This document shows, in pieces, positions 10,868 through 20,734 of a stretch of DNA of 64,000 nt (the stretch's first letter is position 1; each line of letters begins with the position of its first letter). The notes under the pieces were generated by a model. The model worked only from the letters and a program-made list of their open reading frames with translations, did not search any database and was not told the DNA's origin. Source of the stretch: Amycolatopsis sp. DSM 110486 (lineage in GTDB: Bacteria; Actinomycetota; Actinomycetes; Mycobacteriales; Pseudonocardiaceae). The DNA is taken from the NCBI RefSeq assembly GCF_019468465.1, contig NZ_CP080519.1, positions 5,945,001 through 6,009,000 on the forward strand, read 5' to 3'. The position numbers were made by a program, and so were the translations under genes.

Positions 10868-11800
10868 ATGGACTTGAGGATCTTCACGGAGCCCCAGCAG
10901 GGCGCCACCTACGACGACCTCCTGCGCGTCGCCCAAGCGACCGAGGCCGCCGGTTTCGACGCGTTCTTCCGCAGCGACCACTACCTGAAGATGGGCGACG
11001 GCGACGGCCTGCCCGGGCCCACCGACGCGTGGATCACCTTGGCCGGGCTCGCCCGCGAGACCAAGCGGATCCGGCTCGGCACGCTCGTCACCGCCGCGAC
11101 GTTCCGCCACCCCGGCCCGCTCGCGATCTCCGTGGCGCAGGTCGACCAGATGTCGGGCGGGCGCGTGGAGTTCGGCCTCGGCGCGGGCTGGTTCGACACC
11201 GAGCACACCGCCTACGCGCTCACGCTGCCGCCGCTGAAGGAGCGCTTCGACCGCTACGCGGAGCAGCTGGAGATCATCACCGGCCTGTGGAAGACGCCGG
11301 TGGGCGAGATGTTCTCGTTCTCAGGTGAGCACTACACCGTCGTCGACTCGCCCGCGCTGCCGAAGCCGGCGCAGTCGCCCGCGCCGCCCGTGATCATCGG
11401 CGGCGGCGGCAAGAAGCGCACGCCCGAGCTGGCCGCGCGCTTCGCCGACGAGTTCAACCTGCCGTTCGCGAGCCCGGAAGCCGCGCTGGCGCAGTTCGAG
11501 CGCGTGGCCGCCGCGGCGGAGGCCGTGGGCCGCGACCCGAAGGAGATCCTGCGTTCGGTGGCGCTCACCGTCGCGATCGGCCGCGACGACGCCGAGGTGG
11601 CGCGCCGGGCCGGGGCCATCAGCCGTGACCTCGGTGAGCTGCGCGAGTCCGGCCTGGCCGGCACGGCGGCCCAGGTCGTCGACCGCATCGGCCAGTGGCG
11701 TGAGAAGACGGGTATCACGCGGCTCTACCTGCAGGTTCTCGACCTGCAGGACCTGGACCACCTCGAGTTCATCGCCTCGGACGTGGCACCGCAGCTGTGA
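10868..11800 (+). CDS. LLM-class F420-dependent oxidoreductase
   Basis: A 310-residue luciferase-like monooxygenase fold (TIM barrel). The F420-binding pattern of this class is visible in 'FFRSDHYLKMGDGDGLPGPTDAW' (about residues 37-59), in 'RIRLGTLVTAATFRHPGPLA' and in 'GGRVEFGLGAGWFDTEH'. Such proteins reduce or oxidise a range of substrates with deazaflavin F420, a cofactor common in actinobacteria; the substrate is unknown. A TAGGCT box at 10856-10861 lies exactly 6 nt before the ATG and no ribosome binding site is visible, so a leaderless mRNA is likely. The gene converges on lipB across a shared hairpin. Confidence 0.9.
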   Translation: MDLRIFTEPQQGATYDDLLRVAQATEAAGFDAFFRSDHYLKMGDGDGLPGPTDAWITLAGLARETKRIRLGTLVTAATFRHPGPLAISVAQVDQMSGGRVEFGLGAGWFDTEHTAYALTLPPLKERFDRYAEQLEIITGLWKTPVGEMFSFSGEHYTVVDSPALPKPAQSPAPPVIIGGGGKKRTPELAARFADEFNLPFASPEAALAQFERVAAAAEAVGRDPKEILRSVALTVAIGRDDAEVARRAGAISRDLGELRESGLAGTAAQVVDRIGQWREKTGITRLYLQVLDLQDLDHLEFIASDVAPQL

Positions 11801-11803
11801 CTC

Positions 11804-11874
11804 ACTCGTGAGGGGCGGCGCCGGTTCTGTTCGAACGCGGTTCTTATTCGAACGCAGTGCAGCCCCTCACGAGT
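11804..11874. terminator. Large inverted repeat between convergent genes
   Basis: ACTCGTGAGGGGC (11804-11816) pairs perfectly with GCCCCTCACGAGT (11862-11874). The 45-nt loop holds two direct copies of TTCGAACGC, each preceded by GTTCT. It lies 4 nt after the oxidoreductase stop and 2 nt beyond the lipB stop, so it probably terminates both. Confidence 0.65.
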
Positions 11875-11876
11875 TC

Positions 11877-12620
11877 TCAGTTCTGCAGGGCGAAGGTGAC
11901 GCCCGGCGCCGAAGGCGCTTCCGGGCGCGGCAGCCAGCGGTCGTCACTCACGACCAGCTCACCTTCGAGCGCGGCCAGCACGGCGTCGCGCACCATCGGC
12001 AGCACCTCGGCCACGGTAACGTCGCGCTGCAGTTCATACGACAGCGACGTGACACCGGCGTCGCGGAGGCCGCACGGCACGATCGAGTCGAACGCGCCGA
12101 GGTCGGCGTTGCAGTTCAACTCGAGGCCGTGCATGGTCACGCCGCGCTGCACGCGGATGCCGATGGCGGCGATCTTGCGCTCGATGCCGCGGTCGTCGGC
12201 CGGGATCCACACGCCGCTGCGGCCCTCGACGCGGCCGGTGTGCACACCGAGCTGCTCGCACACCACGATCAGCGCCTCTTCGAGCCGCCGTACGTAGTGC
12301 ATGACGTCGATCGGGTCGGCGAGCTCGATGATCGGGTAACCGACGAGCTGGCCGGGGCCGTGCCACGTGATCTTGCCGCCGCGGTCCACGTCGATCACCG
12401 GTGTGCCGTCGGCCGGCCGGTCCTCGGGCTCCGTGCGCTTGCCGGCGGTGTAGACCGACGGGTGTTCAAGCAGCAGCAGGGTGTCCGGTCCGGTCTGGTC
12501 GGCGCGCGCGGTGAGGATGTCGCGCTGCAGGTCCCAGGCCTCGGTGTAGTCGATCGTGCCGAGCTCCCGGACTACGACGGGTTCGGTGGCGGCACGGCAG
12601 GAATCGCTCGAAGAACTCAC
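11877..12620 (-). CDS. lipB: Lipoyl(octanoyl) transferase
   Basis: Transfers octanoyl from acyl carrier protein to the lipoyl-domain lysine of E2 and H proteins, feeding LipA. Conserved motifs are all present: [17 protein letters not shown] (residues 80-96), the catalytic Lys149 in KIAAIG and the acyl-thioester Cys183 in VPCGL. Length 247 residues fits. The GTG start at 12620 overlaps the stop of the upstream PAP2 gene (GTGA), a sign of translational coupling in the order TIGR01777, PAP2, lipB. A large inverted repeat follows the stop. Its substrate protein SucB is encoded 1.7 kb upstream. Confidence 0.96.
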   Translation of the reverse strand: MSSSSDSCRAATEPVVVRELGTIDYTEAWDLQRDILTARADQTGPDTLLLLEHPSVYTAGKRTEPEDRPADGTPVIDVDRGGKITWHGPGQLVGYPIIELADPIDVMHYVRRLEEALIVVCEQLGVHTGRVEGRSGVWIPADDRGIERKIAAIGIRVQRGVTMHGLELNCNADLGAFDSIVPCGLRDAGVTSLSYELQRDVTVAEVLPMVRDAVLAALEGELVVSDDRWLPRPEAPSAPGVTFALQN

Positions 12621-13246
12621 TCGTCGAGGCTACGCCCGTCGGGCCTGCGAAAGGGCACGAGCCGCAGTGCCGTCGCCGACACCAGGCCCATTCCCAGCAC
12701 CGCGAGCGCGGCGCCGACGGTGTCCGTGACCCAATGCACACCCAGCACGATCCGGCAGGCCGCTGCCACGACGGTCGCGGCCACGGCGATCCCCACCGCC
12801 CACCGGACGAACCGCGGTGCGAACCAGCCACACACCAGCACCACGACCAGTCCGGTCGAGGCCACCGCGACGACGTGGCCGCTGGGGTAACTCAGGTCCG
12901 GGTACTCGCGCGGACGCCGGCGCAGGAACACGGGTTTGAACGCCAGGCTCGTCAGCCGGCACAGCACCAGCACGACGGCCAGCCGCACGCACAGCGACAG
13001 CTTCGAGCGGTCCCGCAACACCAGCGCGAGCAGTGCGACGCCCAGCACCCAGGGCAGCACGGGGCCGAGGACGTTCGTGACAACCCCCGCGACCAGCCCG
13101 GCGGGGTGCGTGTCCTCGCCGCGCAACGCATTCGCGACCTCCATGTCGAGCTGCAGCGGCTGCCGGTCGACGAGTAGGCCCAGCGCGACGAAAGCGGCGA
13201 ACAGCACCACGCCCGTCGCGATCCAGCGGACGCGCGGCACGGTCAT
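12617..13246 (-). CDS. PAP2 superfamily membrane phosphatase
   Basis: A 209-residue integral membrane protein of the phosphatidic acid phosphatase type 2 family. The three signature motifs occur in order: [16 protein letters not shown] and [12 protein letters not shown], where the catalytic His lies in the last (Cys replaces the usual Ser at its first position). Several hydrophobic helices surround them, placing the site at the outer membrane face. Substrates of such enzymes include undecaprenyl pyrophosphate and lipid phosphates. Its ATG overlaps the stop of the TIGR01777 gene (ATGA) and its stop overlaps the lipB GTG start, so the three genes form a tightly coupled operon. Confidence 0.92.
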   Translation of the reverse strand: MTVPRVRWIATGVVLFAAFVALGLLVDRQPLQLDMEVANALRGEDTHPAGLVAGVVTNVLGPVLPWVLGVALLALVLRDRSKLSLCVRLAVVLVLCRLTSLAFKPVFLRRRPREYPDLSYPSGHVVAVASTGLVVVLVCGWFAPRFVRWAVGIAVAATVVAAACRIVLGVHWVTDTVGAALAVLGMGLVSATALRLVPFRRPDGRSLDE

Positions 13247-14127
13247 GTCGCGGCGGCCAGCGCGCTCTCCAGAGTGCGGTGGCGGAACTCGTAACCCGTG
13301 TGCTCCAGCCGCCGTGGAACGGCGCGCTGGCCGTACAACGCCATTTCCTCGCCGGCCTGCCCGAGCGCGAGCTTCAGCGCGACCCCCGGAACCCACCACG
13401 GCGCCGGCCGGTGCAGGGCTTGGCCGAGGGCTTTCGTGAACTCTGCGTTGGTGGCGGGCGCGGGGCCGGCGAGGTTGACCGGGCCGGTCAGCGTTTCGTG
13501 CTCCAGCGCGTGGACGAGGGCGCCGACCTCGTCGTCGAGCGAGATCCACGGCATGAACTGGCGGCCGTCGCCGAGTCGGCCGCCGAGGGCGAAGCCGAAC
13601 AGCGGCCGCAGCACGTCGAGCAGGCCGCCCTTGCGCGCGAGTACGAGGCCGGTGCGGACGAGCACCACGCGGGCGCCGGCCGTGGCGGCGGGGGCGGTCG
13701 CGCTTTCCCACGTCGTGCAGAGCTCGGCCAGGAAACCCGTGCCCGTACCGGCGGTTTCGTCGACCACGTGGGAACCGGTGTTGCCGTAGAAGCCGACGGC
13801 GGAGGCGTTCACCAGCACCTTCACGCCGTGCTCGGCCACGGCTTCGGCGAGCACCTCCGTGGGCTCGACGCGGCTGTCGAGCAGCACCTGCTTGCGCATC
13901 GCGCTCCAGCGGCCCGGCAGCAGGGGTGCGCCGCAGAGGTTCACGACGGCGTCGACCCCGTCGAACGCGCCCTCGTCGATTCGCGCCGACGGCGGGTCCC
14001 AGCCGTGTTCGTCGGCCGCCCGCGCGGTGCGCCGCACGAGGCGGCGTACGTCGTGGCCGGCCGAGCGCAGCCGCGCCGCCAGTGCCGTGCCGATGAGCCC
14101 GCCGGACCCCGCGATGAGTACCCGCAT
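13243..14127 (-). CDS. TIGR01777 family NAD(P)-binding epimerase
   Basis: A 294-residue extended-type SDR of the TIGR01777/YfcH family. The Rossmann motif GSGGLIGTALA is at residues 7-17; 'VVNLCGAPLLPGRW', 'NASAVGFYGNTG' and 'FLAELCTTWE' are characteristic family segments. The second contains the Tyr of the usual SDR active site. The biochemical role is not established. From memory, the same gene stands beside sucB and lipB in Mycobacterium tuberculosis (Rv2216). Here it begins the operon TIGR01777-PAP2-lipB, separated from sucB by a terminator hairpin. Confidence 0.9.
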   Translation of the reverse strand: MRVLIAGSGGLIGTALAARLRSAGHDVRRLVRRTARAADEHGWDPPSARIDEGAFDGVDAVVNLCGAPLLPGRWSAMRKQVLLDSRVEPTEVLAEAVAEHGVKVLVNASAVGFYGNTGSHVVDETAGTGTGFLAELCTTWESATAPAATAGARVVLVRTGLVLARKGGLLDVLRPLFGFALGGRLGDGRQFMPWISLDDEVGALVHALEHETLTGPVNLAGPAPATNAEFTKALGQALHRPAPWWVPGVALKLALGQAGEEMALYGQRAVPRRLEHTGYEFRHRTLESALAAAT

Positions 14128-14310
14128 GCCTGAGATCGTGTCCTATCCGTGCGTGTTCCGCACCCCCGGCCCGTGGTCGGCGACCCCGTGCGGGACCGTC
14201 CGGAATGGACAGGATGGGGGTGACCGTGGCACCGCCAGTGGCCCAGCCCGGCCGCCGGTTCCGCCACGGGGACCGCGGCCGACCGTCTACATCGGACACC
14301 CGGGAACGGC

Positions 14311-14345
14311 GAAGGCCCCGCACCCCTGGGGAGTGCGAGGCCTTC
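14311..14345. terminator. Terminator downstream of sucB
   Basis: GAAGGCCCCGCAC (14311-14323) pairs with GTGCGAGGCCTTC (14333-14345) with one mismatch. It lies 19 nt past the sucB stop and separates sucB from the TIGR01777 operon. Confidence 0.8.
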
Positions 14346-14363
14346 GACAGACCGGCAATCGCG

Positions 14364-16139
14364 TCAGAGGCCGAGCTCGTCCTCGAACTTGCCCTCTTCC
14401 AGACGCTGCTTGATCGTCGTGAGGAAGCGGCCGGCGTCGGCGCCGTCGACCAGGCGGTGGTCGTAGGTCAGCGGCAGGAACACCATCGAGCGGACGGCGA
14501 TCGTGTCATTGCCCTCGGCGTCGGACACGACGACCGGGCGCTTCACGACGGCGCCGGTGCCGAGCATGCCGGACTGCGGCTGCACGATGATCGGCGTGTC
14601 GAACAGGGCGCCGTTGCTGCCGATGTTCGTGACGGTGAAGGTGCCACCGGTCAGCTCGTCCGGCTTGATGTGGTTGGCCCGGGCCCGCGCCGCCAGGTCG
14701 GCGATACGGTGCGCGAGACCGGCCAGGCTCAGCTCACCCGCGTCGTGGATCACGACCGACAGCAGGCCGCGGTCGGTGTCCACCGCGATGCCCAGGTGCA
14801 CGGCGCCGTGGTAGGTGATCTCCTTCGTGTCCTCGTTGTAGGACGCGTTGACGTTCGGGTGCTGCTTGAGCGCCTCGACTGTGGCCTTCGCGAAGAACGG
14901 CAGGAACGTGAGGTTCACGCCCTCGCGCTCGCGGAAGGCCGCCTTCGCGCGCTGGCGCAGCTTGGCGATCTTCGTCACGTCCACCTCGTGCACCTGCGTG
15001 AGCTGCGCGGAAATCTGCAGCGACTCGCGGGTCTTGGTGGCCGTGATCTGCCGGATCCGGCTGGCCTTCTGCACCGTGCCGCGCAGGGCGGCGATGTCCG
15101 GCGAGACCGCGGCCGGAGCCGACGGGGCAGCCGCGGCCGGGGCCTGCGCGGCCGGGGCCGGGGCAGCAGCCGCGGGCGCCGGAGTGGCCGCCTTCTGCTT
15201 GGCCTCGGCCGCCGCGAGCACGTCCTGCTTGCGGATGCGGCCGCCGACACCGCTGCCGGTCAGCGTCGCCAGGTCGATGTCGTGCTCGGACGCGAGCTTG
15301 CGCACCAGCGGCGTGACGTACGGGCCGTCGGCCGAACCGTTGTCCTCGGCCTTGGCGGCCGGGGCAGCCGCGGCCGGAGCCGGAGCCGCCGGGACGGGCG
15401 CGGCAGGCGCCGGGGCAGGAGCGGGCTTGCTCTCCTGAACCGGGGCCGGAGCCGGGGCAGCCGGGGCCGGAGCGGCGGGCGCCGGGGCGGCGGCCGGAGC
15501 CGCACCCGCGGCACCGATCACCGCGAGAACCCCGCCGACCTCGACGGTCTCGTCCTCACCGGCGCGGATCTCGAGCACCGTGCCGGCGACCGGCGACGGG
15601 ACCTCGGTGTCGACCTTGTCCGTGGAGATCTCGAGCAGCGGCTCGTCGACCTCGACCGGGTCGCCGACCTGCTTGAGCCAGCGGGTCACGGTGCCCTCGG
15701 TGACGCTCTCGCCCAGCTCGGGCAGCTTCACCTCGGTGCCCTGGCCACCCGACGCCGGCGCGGTGTCCGGGCGCGACGGGGCCTCGGCCTGAGGAGCCTG
15801 CGCGGCGGGCGCCGGCGTCGGCTCGGGCGCCGCCTGCGGTTCCGGAGCGGCTTCCTGCGCCGGCGCGGCGGGCGGCTCGGCAGCGGCGGGGACGCCGCCG
15901 GTGCCGTCGTCGATCACCGCGAGCTCGCCGCCGACCTCGACGGTCTCGTCCTCACCGGCGCTGATCTTCACCAGGGTGCCGGCCACGGGGGACGGGACCT
16001 CGGTGTCGACCTTGTCGGTGGAGATCTCGAGCAACGGCTCGTCGACCGCGACGGTGTCGCCTTCCTGCTTCAACCACCGGGTGACGGTGCCTTCTGTGAC
16101 GCTCTCACCGAGCTCCGGCAACGTGACGGAGTAGGCCAT
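14364..16139 (-). CDS. sucB: Dihydrolipoamide acyltransferase (E2), two lipoyl domains
   Basis: The E2 core of a 2-oxo acid dehydrogenase complex; in mycobacteria the equivalent protein serves pyruvate dehydrogenase (DlaT). Order of domains in 591 residues: lipoyl domain 1 (lipoyl Lys43 in STDKVDTE), an Ala/Pro linker, lipoyl domain 2 (Lys175, same motif), a long Ala/Pro/Glu linker of about 60 residues, the E1/E3-binding domain (about 273-310) and the catalytic acyltransferase domain ending with DHRLVDG (His561, Asp565). The two lipoyl domains are near copies, so the DNA holds an internal repeat. Lpd, its E3 partner, is encoded 56 nt upstream on the same strand. Whether the oxo acid is pyruvate or 2-oxoglutarate cannot be told here. 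Confidence 0.95.
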   Translation of the reverse strand: MAYSVTLPELGESVTEGTVTRWLKQEGDTVAVDEPLLEISTDKVDTEVPSPVAGTLVKISAGEDETVEVGGELAVIDDGTGGVPAAAEPPAAPAQEAAPEPQAAPEPTPAPAAQAPQAEAPSRPDTAPASGGQGTEVKLPELGESVTEGTVTRWLKQVGDPVEVDEPLLEISTDKVDTEVPSPVAGTVLEIRAGEDETVEVGGVLAVIGAAGAAPAAAPAPAAPAPAAPAPAPVQESKPAPAPAPAAPVPAAPAPAAAAPAAKAEDNGSADGPYVTPLVRKLASEHDIDLATLTGSGVGGRIRKQDVLAAAEAKQKAATPAPAAAAPAPAAQAPAAAAPSAPAAVSPDIAALRGTVQKASRIRQITATKTRESLQISAQLTQVHEVDVTKIAKLRQRAKAAFREREGVNLTFLPFFAKATVEALKQHPNVNASYNEDTKEITYHGAVHLGIAVDTDRGLLSVVIHDAGELSLAGLAHRIADLAARARANHIKPDELTGGTFTVTNIGSNGALFDTPIIVQPQSGMLGTGAVVKRPVVVSDAEGNDTIAVRSMVFLPLTYDHRLVDGADAGRFLTTIKQRLEEGKFEDELGL

Positions 16140-16195
16140 CGTTCGCTGACTCCTCTTGATCTGTAAGTCGTGTCTTGGATTGTGCTGGTGAGACG

Positions 16196-17569
16196 TCAGC
16201 TGTGCACGTGCAGCGGCTTGCCCGCGAGGGCGAGGAACGCTTCACCGAGGGCCTCGGTCTGGGTGGGGTGCGCGTGGATGAGGGGGGCGACGTCCTCCGG
16301 GAACGCCTCCCAGTTGTAGACGAGCTGCGCTTCGCCGATCAGCTCGCCGACGCGGTCGCCCACCATGTGCACGCCGACGACCGGGCCGTCGGGCGCCTTG
16401 ACCAGCTTCACGCCACCGGAGGTCTTGAGGATCTGGCTCTTGCCGTTGCCGCCGAGGTCGTAGGTGTAGGTGGTGACGTCGTTGCCGTACTTCTCCTTGG
16501 CCTGCGACTCGGTGAGCCCGACCGAGGCGACCTCGGGGTGCGAGTAGGTGACGCGCGGGATGCCCTTCTCGTCGATCACGCGCGGGGCGAGCCCGGCGAT
16601 CTCCTCGGCGACGAAGATGCCCTGCTGGAAGCCGCGGTGGGCCAGCTGCAGTCCCGGCACGATATCGCCGACGGCGTAGACGTTCGGCAGGTTCGTGCGC
16701 AGGCGGTCGTCGGTGAGGACGAAACCGCGGTCGATCTGGACGCCGGCCTCCTCGTAGCCGTGGCCCGCGGAGTTCGGGCCGCGGCCGACGGCGACCAGCA
16801 GCAGGTCGGCGTCGATGGTCTCGCCGGACTCCAGCGAAACGCTCACGCCGTTGTCGTCCTGCTTCGCGCCGGTGAACCGCACGCCGGTCTTGAAGGCGAT
16901 CTTGCGGCGGCGGAACGCGCGCTCGAGCTGCTTGGAGGCGAACTCGTCCTCGGCGGGCACCAGGCGCGGCAGAGCCTCGACCACGGTGACGTCGACGCCG
17001 AAGGAGGCCCAGACGCTCGCGAACTCCACGCCGATCACGCCGCCGCCGAGCACCACGACCTTCTTCGGCACCCAGTCGAGCGCGAGCGCCTGCTCGCTGG
17101 CGATGATCCGGCCGCCGAGCTCCAGGCCGGGCAGGGTCCGCGAGTACGAACCGGTGGCGAGGATGACGTTCTTGCCCGTGTAGCGGGTGCCCTCGACCTC
17201 GACGGTCGTGCCACCGACGAACGTGCCGGTGCCCTCGACCAGGTTGACCTTGTGGGCCTTGGCCAGACCCTGGAGGCCCTTGTACAGGCGGGCGACGACG
17301 CCGTCCTTGTACTTGTTGACCCCAGCGATGTCGATGCCTTCGAACACGGCCTTGACCCCGACCGACTCCGATTCGCGAGTTTCGTCGGCGACTTCGGCGG
17401 CGTGGAGCAGGGCCTTGGTCGGGATGCACCCACGGTGCAGGCAGGTCCCGCCCAGCTTGTCCTTCTCGATCAGCGTGACGGAAAGGCCCAGCTCGGCCGC
17501 GCGGAAAGCCGCGGCGTAGCCGCCCGATCCGCCTCCCAGGATCACAAGGTCGGCGGAGGTGTCGCTCAC
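16196..17569 (-). CDS. lpdA: Dihydrolipoyl dehydrogenase (E3)
   Basis: An FAD enzyme that reoxidises dihydrolipoyl groups with NAD+. In 457 residues: FAD-binding [10 protein letters not shown] at 12-21, redox-active disulfide Cys43-Cys48 (CLHRGC), a second NAD-binding [11 protein letters not shown] in the middle, and the C-terminal His-Glu pair in [12 protein letters not shown]. The start is GTG 17569, chosen for its GAGGAG ribosome binding site 8 nt upstream and because the domain begins immediately; the open frame runs further up to 17707. It is followed 56 nt later by sucB, making an E3-E2 operon. The dimeric enzyme is cytosolic. Confidence 0.96.
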   Translation of the reverse strand: MSDTSADLVILGGGSGGYAAAFRAAELGLSVTLIEKDKLGGTCLHRGCIPTKALLHAAEVADETRESESVGVKAVFEGIDIAGVNKYKDGVVARLYKGLQGLAKAHKVNLVEGTGTFVGGTTVEVEGTRYTGKNVILATGSYSRTLPGLELGGRIIASEQALALDWVPKKVVVLGGGVIGVEFASVWASFGVDVTVVEALPRLVPAEDEFASKQLERAFRRRKIAFKTGVRFTGAKQDDNGVSVSLESGETIDADLLLVAVGRGPNSAGHGYEEAGVQIDRGFVLTDDRLRTNLPNVYAVGDIVPGLQLAHRGFQQGIFVAEEIAGLAPRVIDEKGIPRVTYSHPEVASVGLTESQAKEKYGNDVTTYTYDLGGNGKSQILKTSGGVKLVKAPDGPVVGVHMVGDRVGELIGEAQLVYNWEAFPEDVAPLIHAHPTQTEALGEAFLALAGKPLHVHS

Positions 17570-17760
17570 TTCAATAACTCCTCGGCAGCGGTGTAGGGGT
17601 GAAGCTCGGTTGTCGCGCAGCCCCGGTATAACCGCGCGCGCGACACCAGCCATCTTGTCACTACGCCGATCCGGCCGACCAACCCGGCCGTGCGACACCG
17701 ACCACACCTGATCGTGGGAATAATGGAGTTCGTACTCCTGCAGGAAGAGAGGTGGTCGGA

Positions 17761-18096
17761 GTGGGGATCTTCGACTCGCTGCGTCGGCGAGGCCGAGGCG
17801 GCAGACGTCCGGGAACGATGCGCAAGGCCACCTCCGAAGACACCCGTCACCTGGAGGAATGGGCCGCGTCGCGGCGTGGCGTGGAGGCGTACGTCGAGCC
17901 CCGCACCACCGTGACGGAAGCCACTGTGGTCCTCATCGCCCACGACGGCGAGTGGACCCGCCGGCGCATCGGCAGCCTCCAGGCGGCACTGCACTTCGGC
18001 GAGAAGCGGTCGATTCCCGTGTACGAGGTGTCGCGGGTCGGCTACCCCAAGCGCATGCGTGAATACACGGAGCGGAAGAAGCGCGGCCAGGTCTAG
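17761..18096 (+). CDS. Small conserved actinobacterial protein, function unknown
   Basis: A 111-residue basic protein beginning MGIFDSLRRRGRGGRRPG, with a conserved-looking core 'TTVTEATVVLIAHDGEWTRRRIG' and 'KRSIPVYEVSRVGYPKRMREYTERKKRG' at the end. No catalytic motif or membrane segment is seen. GTG 17761 is chosen because AGAGG lies 8 nt upstream; the in-frame GTG at 17752 would have its binding site too close. It is divergent from lpdA, and its stop codon overlaps the stop of the convergent SMI1/KNR4 gene. I recall similar genes beside lpd in other actinomycetes, sometimes labelled oxidoreductase without support. Confidence 0.75.
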   Translation: MGIFDSLRRRGRGGRRPGTMRKATSEDTRHLEEWAASRRGVEAYVEPRTTVTEATVVLIAHDGEWTRRRIGSLQAALHFGEKRSIPVYEVSRVGYPKRMREYTERKKRGQV

Positions 18097-19061
18097 CGGC
18101 AGGCTTCGAGCAGACCGAGGTGGTGTTCGAGCAGCGCGCGGAATGTCGGGTGCGCGGTACTGCCGAACGCGAGGTCGACCTCCACGGCGTGGCCGGTCGC
18201 GGTCAGCAGCACGAGTGCGGGGTCGGACACGATGACGACTCCGTTGTCGGCGCGGAGTTCGTGCGCGGGCAGCAGGCGCGGGAAGGTGACGTCGTCGGGG
18301 AGGCCGTTCGTTGTGCGGAGGAACTCGCGGTAGTCGGCGGGCAATGCCGTGGCGAGCCGGCGTTCGGCCTCTTGGAGGTCTCCTTCGGACGCCGGTGGCG
18401 GGGCCGTCTGGCCGCGTTCGCGCATGATCGCCGCGACGAGCTCCGGCCAGCTGTCCGGCTGCGTCGGGTAGCGCTCGCGCAGCGCGGCGACCAGGGCGCC
18501 GGCGCACTGGCCGGGCCACTCCGAGCCGAGGTCCAGCGGATCGGCGCCGGCGACGAGCCGTGAGGCCAGCGCGCGCGTCGCGGCCAGGGCGGCGACGTCC
18601 GGGGCCGGGTGCTGGGCAACGAGCTCCGCCCACGCCTCGAGGTCGCCCTCCGCCAGGGCCGTGCGCACGCGGTCGGGGCGGCCCGGGGCGAGTGCGGACA
18701 CGACGCCCGCGACGGGGGAGCCGTCGAAGACACCGTCCAGATCGGACACCCGGCGGGTCAGGAAGGCTTGGTGCGCCGACTCTTCCGCGTCGAGATCGAG
18801 GGGGATGAGTTCGTCCGCCCACTGTGGACGGTTGCCGCGCGCCTCGAACAGCATCGCCCACGCGCGCGCCCGCACGGCGTCGTCGGCGAGCTGCGTGACC
18901 GGGCGGCCCGTGACCGCGCGCCAGTGCGTGACGAGCCGGTCGGCGTCGGCGCCCGCTGTGGCGAGCAGCAGAGCGGCGTGCCCGACGCGGCGGTCGAGGG
19001 TCGGCTCGTCGGAGGTGAGGACGTCGCGGATCGCGGCTTCGAGGTAGGCGTCACGGTCCAT
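18093..19061 (-). CDS. SMI1/KNR4-like domain protein
   Basis: A 322-residue soluble protein. The N-terminal two thirds are Ala-rich and helical, resembling HEAT-like repeats. The C-terminal part has the SMI1/KNR4 (SUKH) pattern: 'ERRLATALPADYREFLRTTNGLPDD' followed by 'RLLPAHELR' and 'DPALVLL'. SUKH proteins often serve as immunity proteins to contact-dependent or secreted toxins, but housekeeping members exist, and no toxin gene adjoins this one. The start at ATG 19061 has a weak ribosome binding site. The stop overlaps the convergent small gene's stop within CTAG (18093-18096). A pepA terminator stands upstream. Confidence 0.75.
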   Translation of the reverse strand: MDRDAYLEAAIRDVLTSDEPTLDRRVGHAALLLATAGADADRLVTHWRAVTGRPVTQLADDAVRARAWAMLFEARGNRPQWADELIPLDLDAEESAHQAFLTRRVSDLDGVFDGSPVAGVVSALAPGRPDRVRTALAEGDLEAWAELVAQHPAPDVAALAATRALASRLVAGADPLDLGSEWPGQCAGALVAALRERYPTQPDSWPELVAAIMRERGQTAPPPASEGDLQEAERRLATALPADYREFLRTTNGLPDDVTFPRLLPAHELRADNGVVIVSDPALVLLTATGHAVEVDLAFGSTAHPTFRALLEHHLGLLEACR

Positions 19062-19085
19062 GGTCGCGAGGGTGCCACAAAAGAA

Positions 19086-19113
19086 GGCCCCCCACCGCGT
19101 GCGGTGAGGGGCC
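19086..19113. terminator. Terminator downstream of pepA
   Basis: GGCCCCCCACCGC (19086-19098) pairs with GCGGTGAGGGGCC (19101-19113) with one mismatch, 16 nt past the pepA stop. The tight centre opens into a normal-sized loop. Confidence 0.8.
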
Positions 19114-19129
19114 TGGCGTCGAGAACGGG

Positions 19130-20632
19130 TCAGCCGCGGTCGGCGATGTCGGCCAGAACGGCGGCGATGGTGCGGACGGGGACGCCCGTGCCGCCCTTGC
19201 CGGTGTAGCCCCAGGGGCCGCCGGTGTTGAAGGCGGGGCCCGCGACGTCGATGTGGGCCCACGGCAGGCCCTCGGCCACGAACTCCTTGAGGAACAGGCC
19301 GGCCGCGAGCATGCCGCCCCAGCGGTGGCCCGTGACGTTGGCCAGGTCGGCCAGGCGGGAGTCGAGGTCGGCGCGCAGCTCCTCGGGCAGCGGCATGGCC
19401 CAGCCACCCTCGCCGGTGGCCTGCATGATGCTCGCGACGCGGTCGCGGAACTCGTCGGAGCCCATCACGCCGGCGGTGCGGTTGCCGAGCGCCACCACCT
19501 GCGCGCCGGTGAGGGTGGCGGTCTCGATGAGGTAGTCGGGGTTCTCCTCGGCGGCGCGCACCATCGCGTCGGCCAGGACCAGACGGCCCTCGGCGTCGGT
19601 GTTGAGGACCTCGACGGTCTTGCCGCCGTACATGGTCAGGACGTCGCCCGGGCGGTAGGAGCTGCCCGAGGGCAGGTTCTCCGCCAGCGGGATGTGCGCG
19701 GTGACCTCGAGCGGGTACTTCAGCTTCGCGGCCAGCACGACCGACGCCAGCACCGCGGCGGCACCCGACATGTCCGAGGTCATGTGGTCCATGCCCGCGG
19801 CCGGCTTGATCGAGATGCCGCCCGAGTCGAACGTGATGCCCTTGCCGACCAGTGCCACGCGCTTGCTCGCCTTGGCCGGCTTCCAGCCCACGCGCAGCAG
19901 GCGCGGCGGACGCTCGGAACCGCCGCCGACGCCCAGGATGCCGCCGAAGCCCTTGCGCTTGAGCTGCTTCTCATCGAGCACCTCGAAGTCGAGGCCGTTG
20001 TCCTCGGCGAGCTTCTTCGCCCGGTCGGCGAACGAGGCCGGGAACAGGTCGTTGGGCGGGGTGTTGATCAGGTCGCGGGTGATGATCACCGACTCCGCGA
20101 TGGCGTTGGCGGCCTTCAGCGTCGCCTTGTGCTCGCGCGCGGTGCCGTCCTCCGGGCTGACGAAGTCGGCCTTGGCCAGCGGGGCGTCGCCCTTCGCGGA
20201 GCGGTACTCGGTGAAGGTGTACGCGCCGAGCGCGGTGCCTTCGACGGCGGCCTGCAGGTCGAGCGCGGAGAGCGTGACGAACGCGCGCTCCGTGCCGGCC
20301 AGCGCCCGCGCGGCTGCACCGGCGGCGCGGCGGACCTGCTCGGCCGTCACGGCACCGTCGGTCGCCTTGCCCAGGCCCACGGCCAGCACGACGCCGGCGG
20401 CGAGCTTGCCCAGTGTGGGCAGCTTCACGACCTGCTCGGCCTTGCCGGTGGCGCCGAGCGTGGCGAGCACCTCGGCGAGTTTGCCGTCGAACGCGGCGTC
20501 GGCGACCGCGGCGCCCGCGGCGAGCACCGGGCCGTCCTCGCCCTGGAGGGTGCCGATCACCACCACGTCGGCGCGGGTCTTGGCGAGCGCCGCCTCGGTG
20601 TTCTCGGACAGGGCAAGCTTCGGCACGGTCAC
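19130..20632 (-). CDS. pepA: Leucyl aminopeptidase (M17 family)
   Basis: A cytosolic two-metal aminopeptidase releasing N-terminal residues from peptides; also active on Cys-Gly from thiol recycling in other species. The M17 signature [13 protein letters not shown] is present, with metal and catalytic ligands in '[15 protein letters not shown]' and '[10 protein letters not shown]'. Length 500 residues is typical, with an N-terminal alpha/beta domain followed by the catalytic domain. GTG start at 20632, with GAGGAG 7 nt upstream. It is divergent from a membrane-protein gene. From memory the mycobacterial counterpart (Rv2213) is likewise near sucB. Confidence 0.96.
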   Translation of the reverse strand: MTVPKLALSENTEAALAKTRADVVVIGTLQGEDGPVLAAGAAVADAAFDGKLAEVLATLGATGKAEQVVKLPTLGKLAAGVVLAVGLGKATDGAVTAEQVRRAAGAAARALAGTERAFVTLSALDLQAAVEGTALGAYTFTEYRSAKGDAPLAKADFVSPEDGTAREHKATLKAANAIAESVIITRDLINTPPNDLFPASFADRAKKLAEDNGLDFEVLDEKQLKRKGFGGILGVGGGSERPPRLLRVGWKPAKASKRVALVGKGITFDSGGISIKPAAGMDHMTSDMSGAAAVLASVVLAAKLKYPLEVTAHIPLAENLPSGSSYRPGDVLTMYGGKTVEVLNTDAEGRLVLADAMVRAAEENPDYLIETATLTGAQVVALGNRTAGVMGSDEFRDRVASIMQATGEGGWAMPLPEELRADLDSRLADLANVTGHRWGGMLAAGLFLKEFVAEGLPWAHIDVAGPAFNTGGPWGYTGKGGTGVPVRTIAAVLADIADRG

Positions 20633-20734
20633 TTCTGGCTCCTCGCGCGTTCGCGGTGGTACCGGGCGACGTGCCCGGACGGATCGTGAGCCATGCTAAT
20701 GACAAGCGCGGCCGGACGTCGGGAGGGGACCATC

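Noticed and set aside
9974..11206. Upstream extension of the unknown gene at 9437-9973
   Set aside because: The extra 411 codons are antisense to the TetR and F420 enzyme genes and the real start has a strong ribosome binding site at 9973.
12617..14323. A 568-codon frame spanning PAP2 and the TIGR01777 gene
   Set aside because: Only its 3' part is the PAP2 gene; the rest is out of frame with the TIGR01777 protein, which has clear motifs.
18093..19061. Toxin-immunity system suggested by the SMI1/KNR4 protein
   Set aside because: No toxin, secretion or polymorphic-toxin gene is adjacent.
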